DNA of 64,000 bases from Nipponacmea schrenckii (GCA_030562195.1 JAUJPP010000007.1:2046001-2110000); one strand, 5' to 3'. Counted from the first letter of the stretch, positions 22,901 through 34,600 are shown. A program made the numbers and translations. The notes: generated from the letters alone by a model not told the origin.

Positions 22901-25706
22901 TATCGATTTGAATGAAACTTGGTATGTGTATTCATCTTGATAATATCTCCGGTCGACAAGTTCGAAAATGGCACGATTCCAGATGTTGGTTTATGAGTTA
23001 TGGCCCTTGATTAAATGAAAACGTTGAAATTACTTGTGTAGCAATAGAAGCTTAGTTTTCATCCGATTGAATGAAACTTGGTATGTGTATTCATCTTGAT
23101 ATATATCCTGTCGTCCAGATGTCGTTTATGAGTTATGGCCCTTGATTAAATGAATAAACGTTAAAATTTACTTGTGTACGTAATAGAAGCTGTAGTTTTT
23201 ATCCGATTGGAATGAAACTTGGTATGTGTATTCATCTTAATAACATCTCGGACAAGTTAAAAAATGGTGCGATTCTAGATGTCGGTTTATGAGTTATTGC
23301 CCTTGATTAAATGAAAAAACATGGAATATTCTGTTTGCTGAAGTGGGCGTATGTTACCTTGCCTGGCAAGCTATCTTTAACAATGTGCAATGTCATAGAT
23401 TGATCCTGTTATATTTTGAGAAGAAAAACCAAATGAATTGCGATTGTTCAAAATTCCTATCAAGATGGTCCAAGAGAGCGTTGTTTTTTTTTTTTTGCCT
23501 TTAAAATGATATTTTTTACATGCCATAAACTGTTTTGGATTTTAATAGAGACGTGGCAGCGAAGCATGTACTGTGAGCGAGAATGTTTTATTGAAGAATA
23601 ATCGGAATTGTCTAGAGTTCTATTTCTATGTGTGGGGATTTTCCACTGGTAATGTATCAATAAATATAGTGCATGAAAATGGAGATAAAACTCTCATCTG
23701 GAGTTTTAATAAAAATGGTCTACAGAATATAAATTGGAAGTTATATGAAATACCTATAACAGTAACTGGTAATATGAAGGTATATATAAATTAATTTTCA
23801 ACATACAAGGGTGTGTAAATAGTCATAGGTCATCTATTCCGAATACTCCGGTCGACCCAGATGACAAAGGGATAATCGGGAAATATTAATGCCAAACCGT
23901 TTGGATAAGTATGAGGTAGATGAAAGGATGGTTAGAATTCAAGATGTTATTCTTGGCGGTTTGGGTCAATTTCTTTTCATTTCCCTTGCAATAAAATAGA
24001 TAACCGTGGATATTTGATGGTACCAAGAAAATGTTGTCTAGGTGACTTAAGGTTTAAACTAGCTGATCGCCTTCTTTTGCTTAGATGTTCATAAGTGGTG
24101 GGTGTCGCTCGCGAAACCGTTTCTTTTTACAAAACACCTGATATTATACTTCTCTGAGTTTTCTATACAACTTTTACTCTCAACTTTTCCAAATTGTTTT
24201 CCTTGTGCAGATTTATATTGTAGATATAGGCGTGAATTTCTATACGCCCACATGAAAATGTGGACGTATATTGCCATCACCCCTGTCCGTCCGTCGGTCC
24301 GTCCGTCCGTCAACAATTACTTGTGTACGCGATACAGGCCAGAGTTCTTATCCGATTTGAATGAAACTTGGTATGTGCATTCATCTTGATAATATGTCGG
24401 ACAAGTTCGAAAATGGCACGATTCCAGATGTCGGTTTATGAGTTTTGGCCCTTGATTAAGTGAAAAAACGTTAAAATTTACTTGTGTACGCAATAGAAGC
24501 TGTAGTTTTTATCCAATTTGAATGAAACTTGGTATGTGTATTCATCTTGATAATATCTCGGACAAGTTCGAAAATGGCACGATTCCAGATGTCGGTTTAT
24601 GAGTTATGGCCCTTGATTAGATGGAATAACATTAAAATTTACATGCGTACGCAATAGAAGCTGTAGTTTTCATCTGATTTGAATGAAACTTGGTATGTGT
24701 ATTCATCTTGATAATATCTTGGACAAGTTCGAAAATGGCACGATTCCAGATGTCGGTTTATGAGTTATGACCCTTGATTAAATGAAAAACGTTGAAATTT
24801 ACTTGTGTACGCAATAGAAGCTGTAGTTTTCATCCGATTTGAATGAAACTTGGTATGTGTATTCATCTTGATAATATCTCGGACAAGTTCAAAAATGGCA
24901 CGATTCCAGATGTCGGTTTATGAGTTATGGCCCTTGATTAAATGCAAAAACGTTAAAATGTACTGTGTATGCAATAGAAGCTATAGTTTTCATCCGATAT
25001 GAATGAAACTTGGTATGTGTATTCATCTTGATAGTATCTCGCCAGATGTCTGTTTATGAGTTATGGCCCTTGATTAAATGAATAAACGTTAAAATTTACT
25101 TGTGTACGTAATAGAAGCTGTAGTTTTTAACTTGGTATGTGTATTCATCTTAATAACATCTCGGACAAGTTAAAAAATGGTGCCATTCTAGATGTCGGTT
25201 TATGAGTTATTGCCCTTGATTAAATGAAAAAACATGTAATATTCTGTTTGCTGAAGTGGGCGTATGTTACCTTGCCTGGCAAGCTATCTTTCTTCTTTGG
25301 TATGAAGTTTTAAGATAATCTAATACCCGTGAATTAAAATTATATAAAAACTTTATAATTACACGAATGACTAAGCGTGAAAAGTGGAACTTCCATGTGT
25401 TTAAACCTAAAATCAAATTAATGATTACCAATGTTTAGATAAATCAACCTTTTACCCGATTTACTTTTTACGCGCACGAACAAACATTAATGGCAAAAAA
25501 TATATTGATATAAATAATATTATAAATATTCAACCCCTTTAAAGGTCCCATCGCTCATTCAAGAAACACATTATACATCTATAATATAAATTAGTTTTAA
25601 ATCCTTTTTTTTATTTTCATTTCAGTTAAGTTTTGAGACGGTGTTGAAATTTTGGTGGGGAAGTTTTGGTATCGATGATATAAAAGTCAAGGGAACTGAT
25701 TGTTGA
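13995..25706 (+). CDS. Secreted astacin-family metalloprotease (EGF-CUB-MAM-MAM)
   Basis: Nineteen exons join in frame to 793 codons: 13995-14045, 14494-14574, 14984-15112, 15431-15530, 15905-16043, 16207-16279, 16558-16752, 17233-17359, 17588-17710, 17909-18012, 18352-18473, 19369-19505, 20018-20106, 20377-20500, 20687-20856, 21730-21850, 22068-22252, 23549-23779, 25626-25706. Domains in order are: signal peptide (1-17, ISLVVLFVITSQ), propeptide to about 94, astacin catalytic domain (about 95-298), EGF-like (about 299-339), CUB (about 340-460) and two MAM-like domains (about 461-628 and 629-790). The zinc site HEIGHTIGFYHE (H197, H201, H207) and the Met-turn DMHYG (M251) are intact, so an active zinc endopeptidase is expected outside the cell. 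The layout resembles tolloid/meprin-type and nematode NAS astacins but matches none exactly. The usual propeptide FxGD switch appears altered to VEGT (62-65). An AATAAA lies at 25775. Confidence 0.9.
22308..23378 (+). mobile_element. Pearl-like element with ~161 bp tandem core, in astacin intron 17
   Basis: It starts TATACGCCCACATGAAAATG followed by TGGACGTATATTGCC, where CCACAT/ATGTGG forms a hairpin. A GTCCGTCC microsatellite follows, then about six or seven copies of a ~161 bp unit whose landmarks are GGACAAGTTCGAAAATGGCA, TTTATGAGTTATGGCCCTTG and AATGAAACTTGGTATGTGTA. It ends GGGCGTATGTTACCTTGCCT followed by GGCAAGCTATCTTT, where CTTGCCTGGCAAG is a perfect short palindrome. This is the layout described for bivalve pearl elements, now placed among Helentron-derived non-autonomous elements. 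No coding capacity. Confidence 0.85.
24240..25291 (+). mobile_element. Second pearl-like element, in astacin intron 18
   Basis: It has the same start, (GTCC)n tract, ~161 bp core array and end as the copy at 22308-23378, in the same orientation. The two copies also share oddities of their last units, such as 'ACGTAATAGAAGC' and 'CTTAATAACATCTCGGACAAG' followed by 'TTAAAAAATGGTG'. They therefore derive from the same array rather than from independent family members. Confidence 0.85.
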
Positions 25707-25774
25707 TGTTTAATAATTTGATATTTAAATTACTACAGCACTGTTTAGTCTAAATGCACTAAATTTAAGTATTA

Positions 25775-25780
25775 AATAAA
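25775..25780 (+). promoter_or_regulatory. Polyadenylation signal AATAAA of the astacin gene
   Basis: AATAAA lies 69 bases after the TGA stop at 25704-25706, a normal distance for the first polyadenylation signal of a short 3' UTR. Confidence 0.6.
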
Positions 25781-26140
25781 ATTCATTTCTTGTTATATTG
25801 TAATTGATATTTATTATGGTATTATACCTCGAAAGGGCGCCATCATTTTCGTTTTGTCACGATAATCCTCTCAAAGCCCACTGTCCACCTTTTCTGTACA
25901 GTTATGTTCTTAGAGATGGATGCATGGATCAAGTGAAAGATTGCCGAAAAAATATGAATATGTCGAAATAGTTAGCATAACAAAATGGTATATAATTAAA
26001 TAGCTTGTATGGAAGGACATTACACATTATTGAATATTTATTTCAAGTAAAAAGAAATCAATGTTATCGACTAAAGAAAGCTGGAACCGGATTAAATTTC
26101 AATTTGTATTTGAAATGGGGAAATTAATCAAATATTACTG

Positions 26141-26150
26141 TATATATAAA
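26141..26150 (+). promoter_or_regulatory. Possible TATA box of the microseminoprotein-like gene
   Basis: TATATATAAA stands about 200 bases upstream of the ATG at 26345 and would give a 5' UTR of about 170 bases. In AT-rich DNA such strings arise by chance, so this is a weak call. Confidence 0.25.
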
Positions 26151-26344
26151 CAACAACAGGAGGTTAAACTTTGATTGGATGAAGACAGGTTAAAACAAGA
26201 GACACATTAATACGTGGACAATAAGATTTGCAATTAGAGAGTTGACTTTAGAGCTGTCTATATGATGTAGAATAAAGCGTCAAGGAAATAAAAAAAAGCT
26301 CTTAATAGCATTGGTCACCGTTGATTTTGAGATCATTAATCAAG

Positions 26345-28455
26345 ATGAAATTCTTACTTTTACTATTGTTGTGCATTGGGAGGTCTGGGTTGATTACTGC
26401 AGATTGCATTATTGATGAATTGGATATTGTCCTTTCCAGTAAGTATTTACATATCAAATACTTGTTTTATTTTGTCTAAAATGCAGCCACCTAGCCTGGG
26501 AGTACAAAAAGCGGACAGACTGACTAAATGGGGAACACCACTTACAGTCGAGGTAGGCATTCAAATTGCTCTCTTGGAGGCTTCGGTTCAATTTTCGCCA
26601 TTGTTCTTTAGTTTTTTGCGAATTAAACATAGTTAACAAGCAGCTTAGTTGTCCCGAAGTTTTTTTGGGTGAGGCTTCTAATCGGCGCGAAATCTTGTTC
26701 ATACTCCTGGAAAATATCTTCCATTTAATAAAGAACGGTAAAATTCAGAGAAACATTGCCCAACTTAGAAGCTTTATCAGTCTCCTCTAGACTTCAGGTG
26801 TAAATAGCTTCGATTGTTTCCTATACAGGCTTTAATGCCTTAAATTGATATTTGTCATTTCATGTTTGGAGTAACAAATGCCGCATTTGGTGATTTCGGT
26901 TATGTACCTGTAAATATTGTATAATCAACAGAAATCACCAGGATACAGCACGAAGAACTAAAGCCCATCAGATCCTTTAAAAGTACCCAAAAATATAGAT
27001 ATATGCTATTCATTCAATTAATGGAATGAGCACACGCTACATATAGTAACAATCGGAATGAACTCTTCACAATACACAGCTCTGGATATCAAGTTTAGAT
27101 TATTTTCAGGAGGTTGCCCCACCCCTTTCTGTCCAAGTTTTAAATATGAGGAATAAGCCACATGGGTATCACGACCGTATTCCTCACTCAAATTGCTCTG
27201 TAAATTCCCATATCCTTTTCAGTTAATCGCCAACCTAAGAATGTCTGTTCATTCCGAAACGAATATTTTTATGAAGGTCGATCAGTAAGGGAATGTAACA
27301 TAGATTGCACATGTATGCTGGGTCGCCTTACGTGCTGTTCCAAGTAAGAATTTTTGACTCTTAATAATTAATCTACAAGCAATGTAAATTTAAAATTTCT
27401 TTATTCCAATTTAGATATAGTTTTACGTTTTTTGTTTTTTTGTTGTTTTTTTTAGATCCAAGACTCACTGTCAAAGAACAGAAAGTTGTCGAAAGGTTAT
27501 ATTCGACTTCAATACATCATTGTTCACTAGAAGTTCTGTTTTATGTGAAGAGAAGGTCAAGACTAGATTAGTTCCTGTTTATAATCATATCAGTAAGGAA
27601 GCAGTAAAGAGTAATGTTGTAACAATACCTCCACCACAACAAATAGAGCCCACAACACCTGCAAAACTAGTGGAACTGCAACCTGAAAATGAGGCACAAA
27701 GAAAACGAAGACTTATTATTGAAAGAATTATGAGAATTAATAGAGCAAGGCGTAGAAACTTAGCCAACTCCCAGAGGAGGAGGAAAGCAGCTGCGAAATC
27801 GACCAGTGTTAAGAAATCATCTTCCACTTCAAAAACTTCATCGCAGATGGGAATGTCTTTATTGGACAGATTGAGATACAATCGTGCAAGAAGAAGGAAA
27901 ACGAAAAACAAGAAAGAGCGCGTTGCATCTGCTCAGGTAGATAAAGTTGGAGCAGCTTCTGAAAACGTGACAAGTGGAATACTGGCCGCTGGCAAAGTGA
28001 AGAAACAGGCTACGGTTAGATTAACTTTCGAGCAAATGTTGAAAAAGAATCAAGAAAGAAGACTTCGAAGGCTGAGAAAAAAATCGAGCAAGGAATCAGC
28101 AGCTGTTCAGAGCAACATAGCGCCCGCTACCAAAGAAAATAAACAGGCTCCTAGTCGTTTAACTTTTGAAGAAATTATGAAAAAGAATCACGAAAGTAGA
28201 CTTCGAAAACTGAGACAGAAGCTGAGCAAGGGAACAGCCGCTGTTGAGGACGAAAAAGCTTCCGCTAACAAAGAAGAGAAACTGGCTTCAGGTGGTTTAA
28301 CTACTGATGAAATATTGAGACAGAATCGTGAAAGAAGAAATAAGAAACGGAAAATGTTGAATGCAAACCGAAGTTCGTACTTGTTGAATGCAATGAGAAG
28401 AAATAGATTGAGACGAGAACGATTAAGACAGAGAATTGCAAATGTAAAAAAGTAA
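26345..28455 (+). CDS. Secreted beta-microseminoprotein-like domain protein with basic repeat tail
   Basis: Three exons join in frame: 26345-26438, 27223-27343 and 27456-28455 (404 codons). Residues 1-19 (MKFLLLLLLCIGRSGLITA) form a clear signal peptide. Residues about 20-103 hold a Cys pattern matching the beta-microseminoprotein (MSMB/PSP94) family: ..C..C.C......CC.., then NCQ-like HCQ....C..V.........C, seen as CTCMLGRLTCC and THCQRTESCRKV. After a Pro/Thr-rich linker, residues about 145-404 are extremely rich in Lys and Arg. They carry six degenerate copies of a [RK]xN[RQH]xxR motif (RINRARRRN, RYNRARRRK, KKNQERRLR, KKNHESRLR, RQNRERRNK, RRNRLRRER); three of these lie in 46-residue units at 260, 306 and 352. 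The tail has several dibasic sites that could be cut by furin-like enzymes. Function is not known: secreted matrix, defence or precursor peptide roles are all possible. Confidence 0.8.
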
Positions 28456-28459
28456 TTCA

Positions 28460-28970
28460 TTTGCTATATAAGTACTTGATATTTATTATTTTATGCATTG
28501 ATCTAATTTCTATATAAATATAGAGTTTAATCATAAATTTATAAATGTTCTTTTTAGTCTATTATTCATCACGTCCTTAACGTTTACCTTTAATGGGATG
28601 GTATCACTTGTTGGTATCCAACAAAATGATCTTGTATAAATAGCTACACGATATGAGTACCCACACCAAATTCCATCGAAACCCATCAATAAACCAGAAT
28701 CCAATAATAAAGGAAGACGCAAGGGCAATAAGTCATATTATAGATATATTTCATCCTTTGGTTAACAAACACTCACAAAATTAAAAACGACACTCTTTCG
28801 GCTATAAAGAGAAAAATTAAGCCCCCTCCCCACCTATCGGTTTCGGTTCTGTACCATGTAGAGGTACTCGGTGTCGTACCTGCGAATATATGCATGTTGC
28901 TCACTATTTTGAAAATAAGAAAAAAACGGCAAAAGTTTCGAACAAACGGAAGTTCTTTCGTGACTCGATA
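28460..28970. other. No supported gene
   Basis: This is the 3' flank of the microseminoprotein-like gene. An AATAAA at about 28688 could end its transcript. The part after 28750 is unannotated AT-rich sequence leading into retroelement fragments. Confidence 0.45.
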
Positions 28971-28974
28971 AAAA

Positions 28975-29425
28975 CATAATTTACCTAATTACCTTATGTG
29001 ACGTACAATATATTGGCGAAACACAAAACGCGTTGCGTACTCGTTTAAGGTCATCGCTTTGACATTCTCCATAAAAAACATAGACCAATCGCAAACCATT
29101 TCAATTCAACCAATCATCTTCTTGTTATGCCCATAGAAAGATTTCAGTCTCTACAACAATCAAATCTGGATTTCTGGATATACCAATTACAAACAGTTGT
29201 ACCTCATGGTCTAAATATCCAGCATGACAATCAGATTATACCTTTTGTTGCCACCTACAATTCTAGAGCTAAAAATGCCTTTGTGGTTGTGAAACGCTTT
29301 TATAAAGAACTCCAGGATGAATTCCCTAATATCTCTATACCAAACGTTTAGTGACTGCTTACAAGAGGAATAAAAATCTGAGTTATGTTCTTGTACATGG
29401 TAGATTAGATCCCCTTTCATTGTCT
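28975..29425 (+). pseudogene. Penelope-like retroelement fragments (GIY-YIG endonuclease region)
   Basis: The plus strand encodes, in broken frames, QYIGETQNALRTRLR (the GIY-YIG nuclease core of Penelope-like elements), then PIERFQS, WIYQLQTVVPHGLN (the usual C-terminal end) and finally IPFVATYNSRAKNAFVV with YKRNKNLSYVLVHGRLD in a shifted frame. The last part is normally found upstream of the nuclease, so the piece may be the junction of two tandem copies or a rearranged copy. Stops and at least one frameshift (near 29345) make it non-functional. Confidence 0.6.
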
Positions 29426-29514
29426 CCCTGAAGTAATCGCTTCGCATTTTTTTTATTTAATGGCTTTATCTTGTAAATTTCTCCAGAAGTAGATAATTTC
29501 TTATCAATTGATGT

Positions 29515-29731
29515 ATACTGAAATTCGTAGCATAGTCTCTACTCGTGACCTAGGCCAGTGCTTCTATAGGAGAGTATCTCTTATAACACCCTTAACCAAG
29601 TTTCATCAAAAACCATCAAGAAACCAGCTCTCTATCGTGTCCACAACAAATGTGGACGGACAGACAGACGGACCGACGGACGGACGGACAGGGGCGACGA
29701 CTATATACGCCCACATGAATGTGTGGATGTA
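29515..29731 (-). mobile_element. Truncated pearl-like element (5' end only)
   Basis: On the minus strand it begins TACATCCACACATTCATGTG followed by GGCGTATATAGTCG, then a GTCC/GTCG microsatellite and part of a core unit (GAAACTTGGT-type phrase reversed at about 29590). The 3' hairpin end is absent. The left limit is approximate. Confidence 0.6.
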
Positions 29732-29754
29732 AAACAACAATGGACTATTGTTAT

Positions 29755-29905
29755 TCACCTAGGTGAAAGTCCCGAATTAACCATTTAATTTTTCGACTTT
29801 TCAAACGGGTAAAAATACTTTCCACCTGGGTGAAAAGTCCTGAATTTAACATCGAATTTTCACTTCGGTCACCTGGTGGAAATTATTTTCACCCCGGTGA
29901 AAAGT
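29755..29905. repeat. Cluster of CACC..GGTG short palindromes
   Basis: Within 150 bases, CACCTAGGTGAAA, CACCTGGGTGAAAA, CACCTGGTGG and CACCCCGGTGAAAA occur with ~65 base spacing, each linked to 'AAAGTC(C)(T)GAATT' phrases. It looks like about 2.5 diverged copies of one unit containing a palindrome. Unknown origin. Confidence 0.5.
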
Positions 29906-30708
29906 AAAGTTTAAAATATAAAAATAAAAATCACAACCATATTAGAAAAATTGCTTGTAAATTCGATAGCGTATACCAGCCACCGTACAAATGTCCAAAC
30001 GTCTTTTAACATATAATCCAGCGCCTATTCTGTCTTCTTCTTGGCCCTTTCCAGTAAGAGCTTGTTTTTTTTTAATGACCGGTGTAGGCCTATTGGAAAC
30101 AGTATAAGAAATAGAAAAGCTTATGTCAAGTTTATGTGCTCTATAAGTATCCAAATTTAAATACTGGCGATGCAGACAAGTTGAAAAATGCCAACCGGGC
30201 TAGAAAGTAAGCTGTGTTTGAAAAACTACTAGTAATTAGAAATTCTCCCTTAAATTAACCAGAGTGAAACAACACAAAGTCGCCCTCATTACGTGATGTA
30301 GGCAAACCATTTTGGCCCATTGTAAGATTTTTTGGAGAAAATTATGAAAAAGTCGAACTGTCAAAATGGCCGATCGTGCCCTTGGTCGGGGTTAGATCGG
30401 TCACCCCCTGGGGCAAATTCGGTTATTGGAGGCAAATTCGACAATCAAAGGAGAAAAAGTTTTTAGCTCTCACAATTTTATATATTCAAACAATCGTACA
30501 AAAGTAGCACCAAGGCCCTCTTTAATAAATCCATTCATCGTCAGAGTCATTGCTATGACAAATCTAACCAACCCTGCCATGGGTATCTGCACACTGTTCG
30601 TGGGACCACATTTTACATTGTGAACATTGGATCTTCTTCTCTCTTGGCCTGCTGTTGGAATAAGACTCGAGACAAATTAAAGAATAACAGTCCTCCTTAT
30701 GTTCTAAG
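29906..30708. other. No supported gene
   Basis: Only short, unsupported open frames are seen. No exon-like block could be recognised on either strand. Confidence 0.4.
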
Positions 30709-31430
30709 GAAGCCGGATGCGTCCATTGAAAATCTCGCGTTGTCGCCTTTTAAATTTTAAAGGCGACAACACGACAACGCGACAACACGAGGGACGACAG
30801 TGCGACAACGGGATAGCATGAGAGTGCGAGAATACGACAGTACGAGAACAGGAGAATACGACAACACGACAACACGACGACGCGAGACAAAATATATGAA
30901 GGCTAGGGGAAAAAACTAAGACAACAAAGTGATGTAAAAATCCCTCATTTTCTCGTGTTCTCGCCCAAATGATTCTGGTATCATCCTTATTTTTTCTCGT
31001 ATTGTCCCATTGTCGTGCCTCGTGTTGTCGCGTTATCGCGTTGTCGCGCTCTCGCCTTAAAATCTGTCGGGTCCTCGCATTGTCGCGTTCTCGTTAGGCG
31101 AGAGTGCGACAAGGCGACAAGGCGACAAGGCGATAACGCGACAACACAAGGGGTGAGAACGCGACAACACGAGGCACGACAGTGCGACAATACGAGAAAA
31201 AAGAAGGATGATACCAGAATTATTTCAGCGAGAACCCGAGAAAACGAGGGATTTGTACATCACTTTGTTGTCTTAGTTTTTCCCTTTAGCCTTCATATAT
31301 TTTGTCTCGCGTTGTTCTCGTACTGTTGTATAGTCGCACTCTCGTCCCTCGTGTTGTCGCGTTGTCGTGTTGTCGCCTTTAAAATTCAAAAGGCGACATC
31401 GCGAGATTTTCAATGAACGCTTCTGGCTTT
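30709..31430. mobile_element. Giant palindrome / foldback element (~720 bp)
   Basis: The left end (GAAGCCGGATGCGTCCATTG, then AAAATCTCGCGTTGTCGCC) is repeated in inverse at the right end (31380-31430). The match continues almost all the way inward: CGACAACACGACAACGCGAC tracts, GACAAAATATATGAAGGCTA, ACTAAGACAACAAAGTGATG and GGATGATACCAGAAT all reappear on the other strand. Arms of about 350 bp leave a loop of about 40 bases at 31059-31097. It is CpG-rich and full of (GCGACAAC)-like motifs, unlike its surroundings. No transposase is present, so it is a non-autonomous foldback or MITE-like element. Confidence 0.85.
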
Positions 31431-31662
31431 CATAATCTTCACTCTCAGACCAGTGTCTTCTGGCGATAATGTTTCACCAGAACAGAAAATGCTTGATGAT
31501 TGATGATAAAGATTAATTTTAGAGGCCGGATAATCAAGACTACAAAATACGAAACTAAACCGCGGGATTTTTTTTAGCTTTAAAAATGTAATGTAAACTT
31601 CCGGTTGAAGAGAAATGAAAAAGTAAAATAAATACATTTCTTCTACGCCTTTGATAAGCAAC

Positions 31663-34600
31663 ATGGAAAGTGTACGGTGCTCAGAACACGGTATGTATTT
31701 GATTACAGTGTTTTCTTTAATATGTATGGAGTCTTGAATCGATGACGATATTTCACTACATCATACCACAGACAGTGGATGAGCTATCAGTGAGGTATTC
31801 TACTGTTAGATCACTAGGACTGTACATAGGGACCTAATATAGATAAGGTATGCCACAACAGTTAAAAATGTCGACCACCTGCCTCCGAAAAAATCCCACT
31901 TTAACGTATAGTCCACGATTGAAACTTCACATACACAACCAGAAATGGTTCTCCTTTCATTTCCGACTATGCTTTAGTTTAGGTTCCAGCATCAACGGTC
32001 CAAAAACTGTGCCTTTTTAAAAACACACTTTCCAATTCGAAACCATTTTTCCCCAATATCTGCCCGTGACGTCACAATTAGATCCGCACATAATAAATAC
32101 ATCTCATACCATTTGATTTCTTATACTTATTGTGCTCATACTTAGTCATACTTCATAGCATAGGCCTATACCCTTCATTTCCACTGATCAATTTTATAAA
32201 TATGATCGTAACAAAATATATAGTCTAAATGTATTAGGCAGATCATTCCTTTATTGAAATAAATTAACATCTAACTGGTGTAATCAAGCAAATGATATGG
32301 CAGCGTTATTTTTGGGTGAGTTTACTGCCAAGTATATGGATGGGCTATAGCTAACGTATCTTAGATCGCCCTTTGAAACATTATTAGTGTAGCCAATATA
32401 TAGGCCTAAGCTTACTGACATTCATAAATCAAGTCTTTGATGACCAAGGAAATCAGTCTGACTGATTTTGACAGTTATCTGGTGGGACAGGGACAGAAAA
32501 TTGAGACCCTGTTTTTAAACCAATGTGTTAAAATCAGATTTGCAAAACTCAAATGTTCAGGAAGATAGATATTTTTTTGGTTCAGACTAGCCATTGACAT
32601 CAATAAGCTTATCAGCCCCCTAACCTATTTTTATGTCAAATCCGTAGATCCTCAAAGTACAGTACCGGTAACGGTATATATATAGAAAGAAGACAATATC
32701 TTTTTGGCCATGGTATCATTATTGCCCAACACTTATTTGCTGTTATTGTCATAATAGGGGTGTAATCTACCGATATTGTCAGGTTTCTACTACTTTTTGT
32801 GTTGTTTCTTGATCTACTGAAAAGTTGTCCAAATTAAATTTTAACGTGACTGACTGTTTTCAATGACCAAATATAAAGGCTTTTTAATAAAAGCATAAGT
32901 TGCAATAAATGCACCTTCAGAGGCGTCTTATTTCCAAAATAGCAGTCATTTTTCTGAATATTCCATTCGAATAGCTATCAGAGCCTGGACTGGATGCTAT
33001 ATCCAACAATTTAAAATATCACTTGATTAAAAAATAGTTTTTCACAAGTAAAGTACCTGTATGTTCTTTCATATTTTAGACTTACAGTGCTATTTGAAAA
33101 CGGGAACAAAACCTGGTCCTAATCAAGGGAGAAGCTTTTATGTTTGCTCACATGCTAAAGAAAAATGCCAGTTTGTTAAATCTTCAGAGTAAGTACCTGC
33201 TATTGTTTAATGTTAGTATCTTGTTGCATTAAATTTATGAATGGTAAATGTGTACAGGAACCAGAATGAACCAGTGCATAAATGTTTTTGATAACCTAAT
33301 TGTTGTCATGAAGATGAAGTTTCTGCTACAGACCAGCACATAAATCCTGCTTGTTTAATAACAGGTAAAAAACCTAATCTAGGAATTTAAGTGTCTGTTA
33401 TGTAGCCAATTTGGAGCTTGTTTTTAAATGGTGTATTGTGATGCTATTGATTGTGTTATTCAGCATTGAAGCCAGAGTTTGTCTTAAACATCCACAGGAA
33501 ATGGTGTATCTACAATCCATACATAACCGATCTAATGGAATAAGGTATGTCATGTTAAAATTTGAAATTTATTGATATATATTACATTGGATTCTTCAAA
33601 CACCACAGGTGTAGATATGCGACACAAGTTTTCTTCTTACTAAAATCCAATTTAAAAACAAACTACTGAACAATTATCATATCAGGTAATTTATTCTATC
33701 TTGAAAAGCTTTAAAGTTAAAGATAATTAAAGACAACACATATCATTTGTTGCAACGTTAAAAAAACAATCGCGCCTGTATAAGTACATAGTACAATGTC
33801 TTCAAATGGCATTTAGCAATTGTGAATACAATATATAGGCACAGCTTTATGGAACAACAATCACTGGTTAAAGTTTATGCGACGTTTCGGCATGCCTGAG
33901 GACGGCGGGGGAAACACGACGGAACGTTGCATAAACTTTAACCAGTGATTGTTGTTCCGTAAAGCTGTGTCTATATATACAGTACATAGTATAATATTAA
34001 ACAATCTGGCGTTTGAAGAGTTAATACAAGATTTAATCCCTACAGTAAAGTACCATAAGAGGCATACAAAAATAACATCTCAGAAATTGTAGGAACCATA
34101 GGCATCTAGTTGAAAAAGATGTTTTCTAATACTCTATATAAGTACAAATCCTACTTAAGTTATTACTAAAGCTGTAAAGAGATGGTTAATAGTTTAAATT
34201 ATTTGTTACAGTTATTACTATAGATGTAAAGGGAAGGTTAATGAAGAAGGAAGTAAGTCTAATTGGTGCGGTTCTTATACACCATCCACTGTAAGTTTAC
34301 TGTGTAAATTGGTCTGTTCTCTCTGCATTGCTGTTATTGGCACCATTGTTCAAACATTACTTATAACAGATAATTACACCAAATTAAGCAGAATGTTAAT
34401 ATTTGACAGTTGGCTGAATGATCTACTATCATAACATGAGGATGAAAAATTAATAATTTCCAATTTTGTCAAGGTTATCCTGAGAATAACCCTATTTGCA
34501 ATGGTTTATCCTAGATTTATTTTCCTAATTTAACTCATTCAGGTGTACAGTTTACAGGATTCTTTTTAGAGATTGTAAATCTTTTTTTTCATTATCACAG

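Noticed and set aside
26412..26790. Overlapping open frames on both strands in intron 1 of the microseminoprotein-like gene
   Set aside because: They overlap each other on opposite strands with no family motifs; the signal-peptide exon joins cleanly to 27223.
27585..28460. Long minus-strand open frames opposite the basic repeat exon
   Set aside because: They are antisense shadows of a Lys/Arg-rich coding exon, giving Leu/Phe-rich nonsense.
31015..31416. 133-codon plus-strand open frame in the CpG-rich palindrome
   Set aside because: It is made of translated GCGACAAC-type repeats and its mirror exists on the other strand; no protein character.
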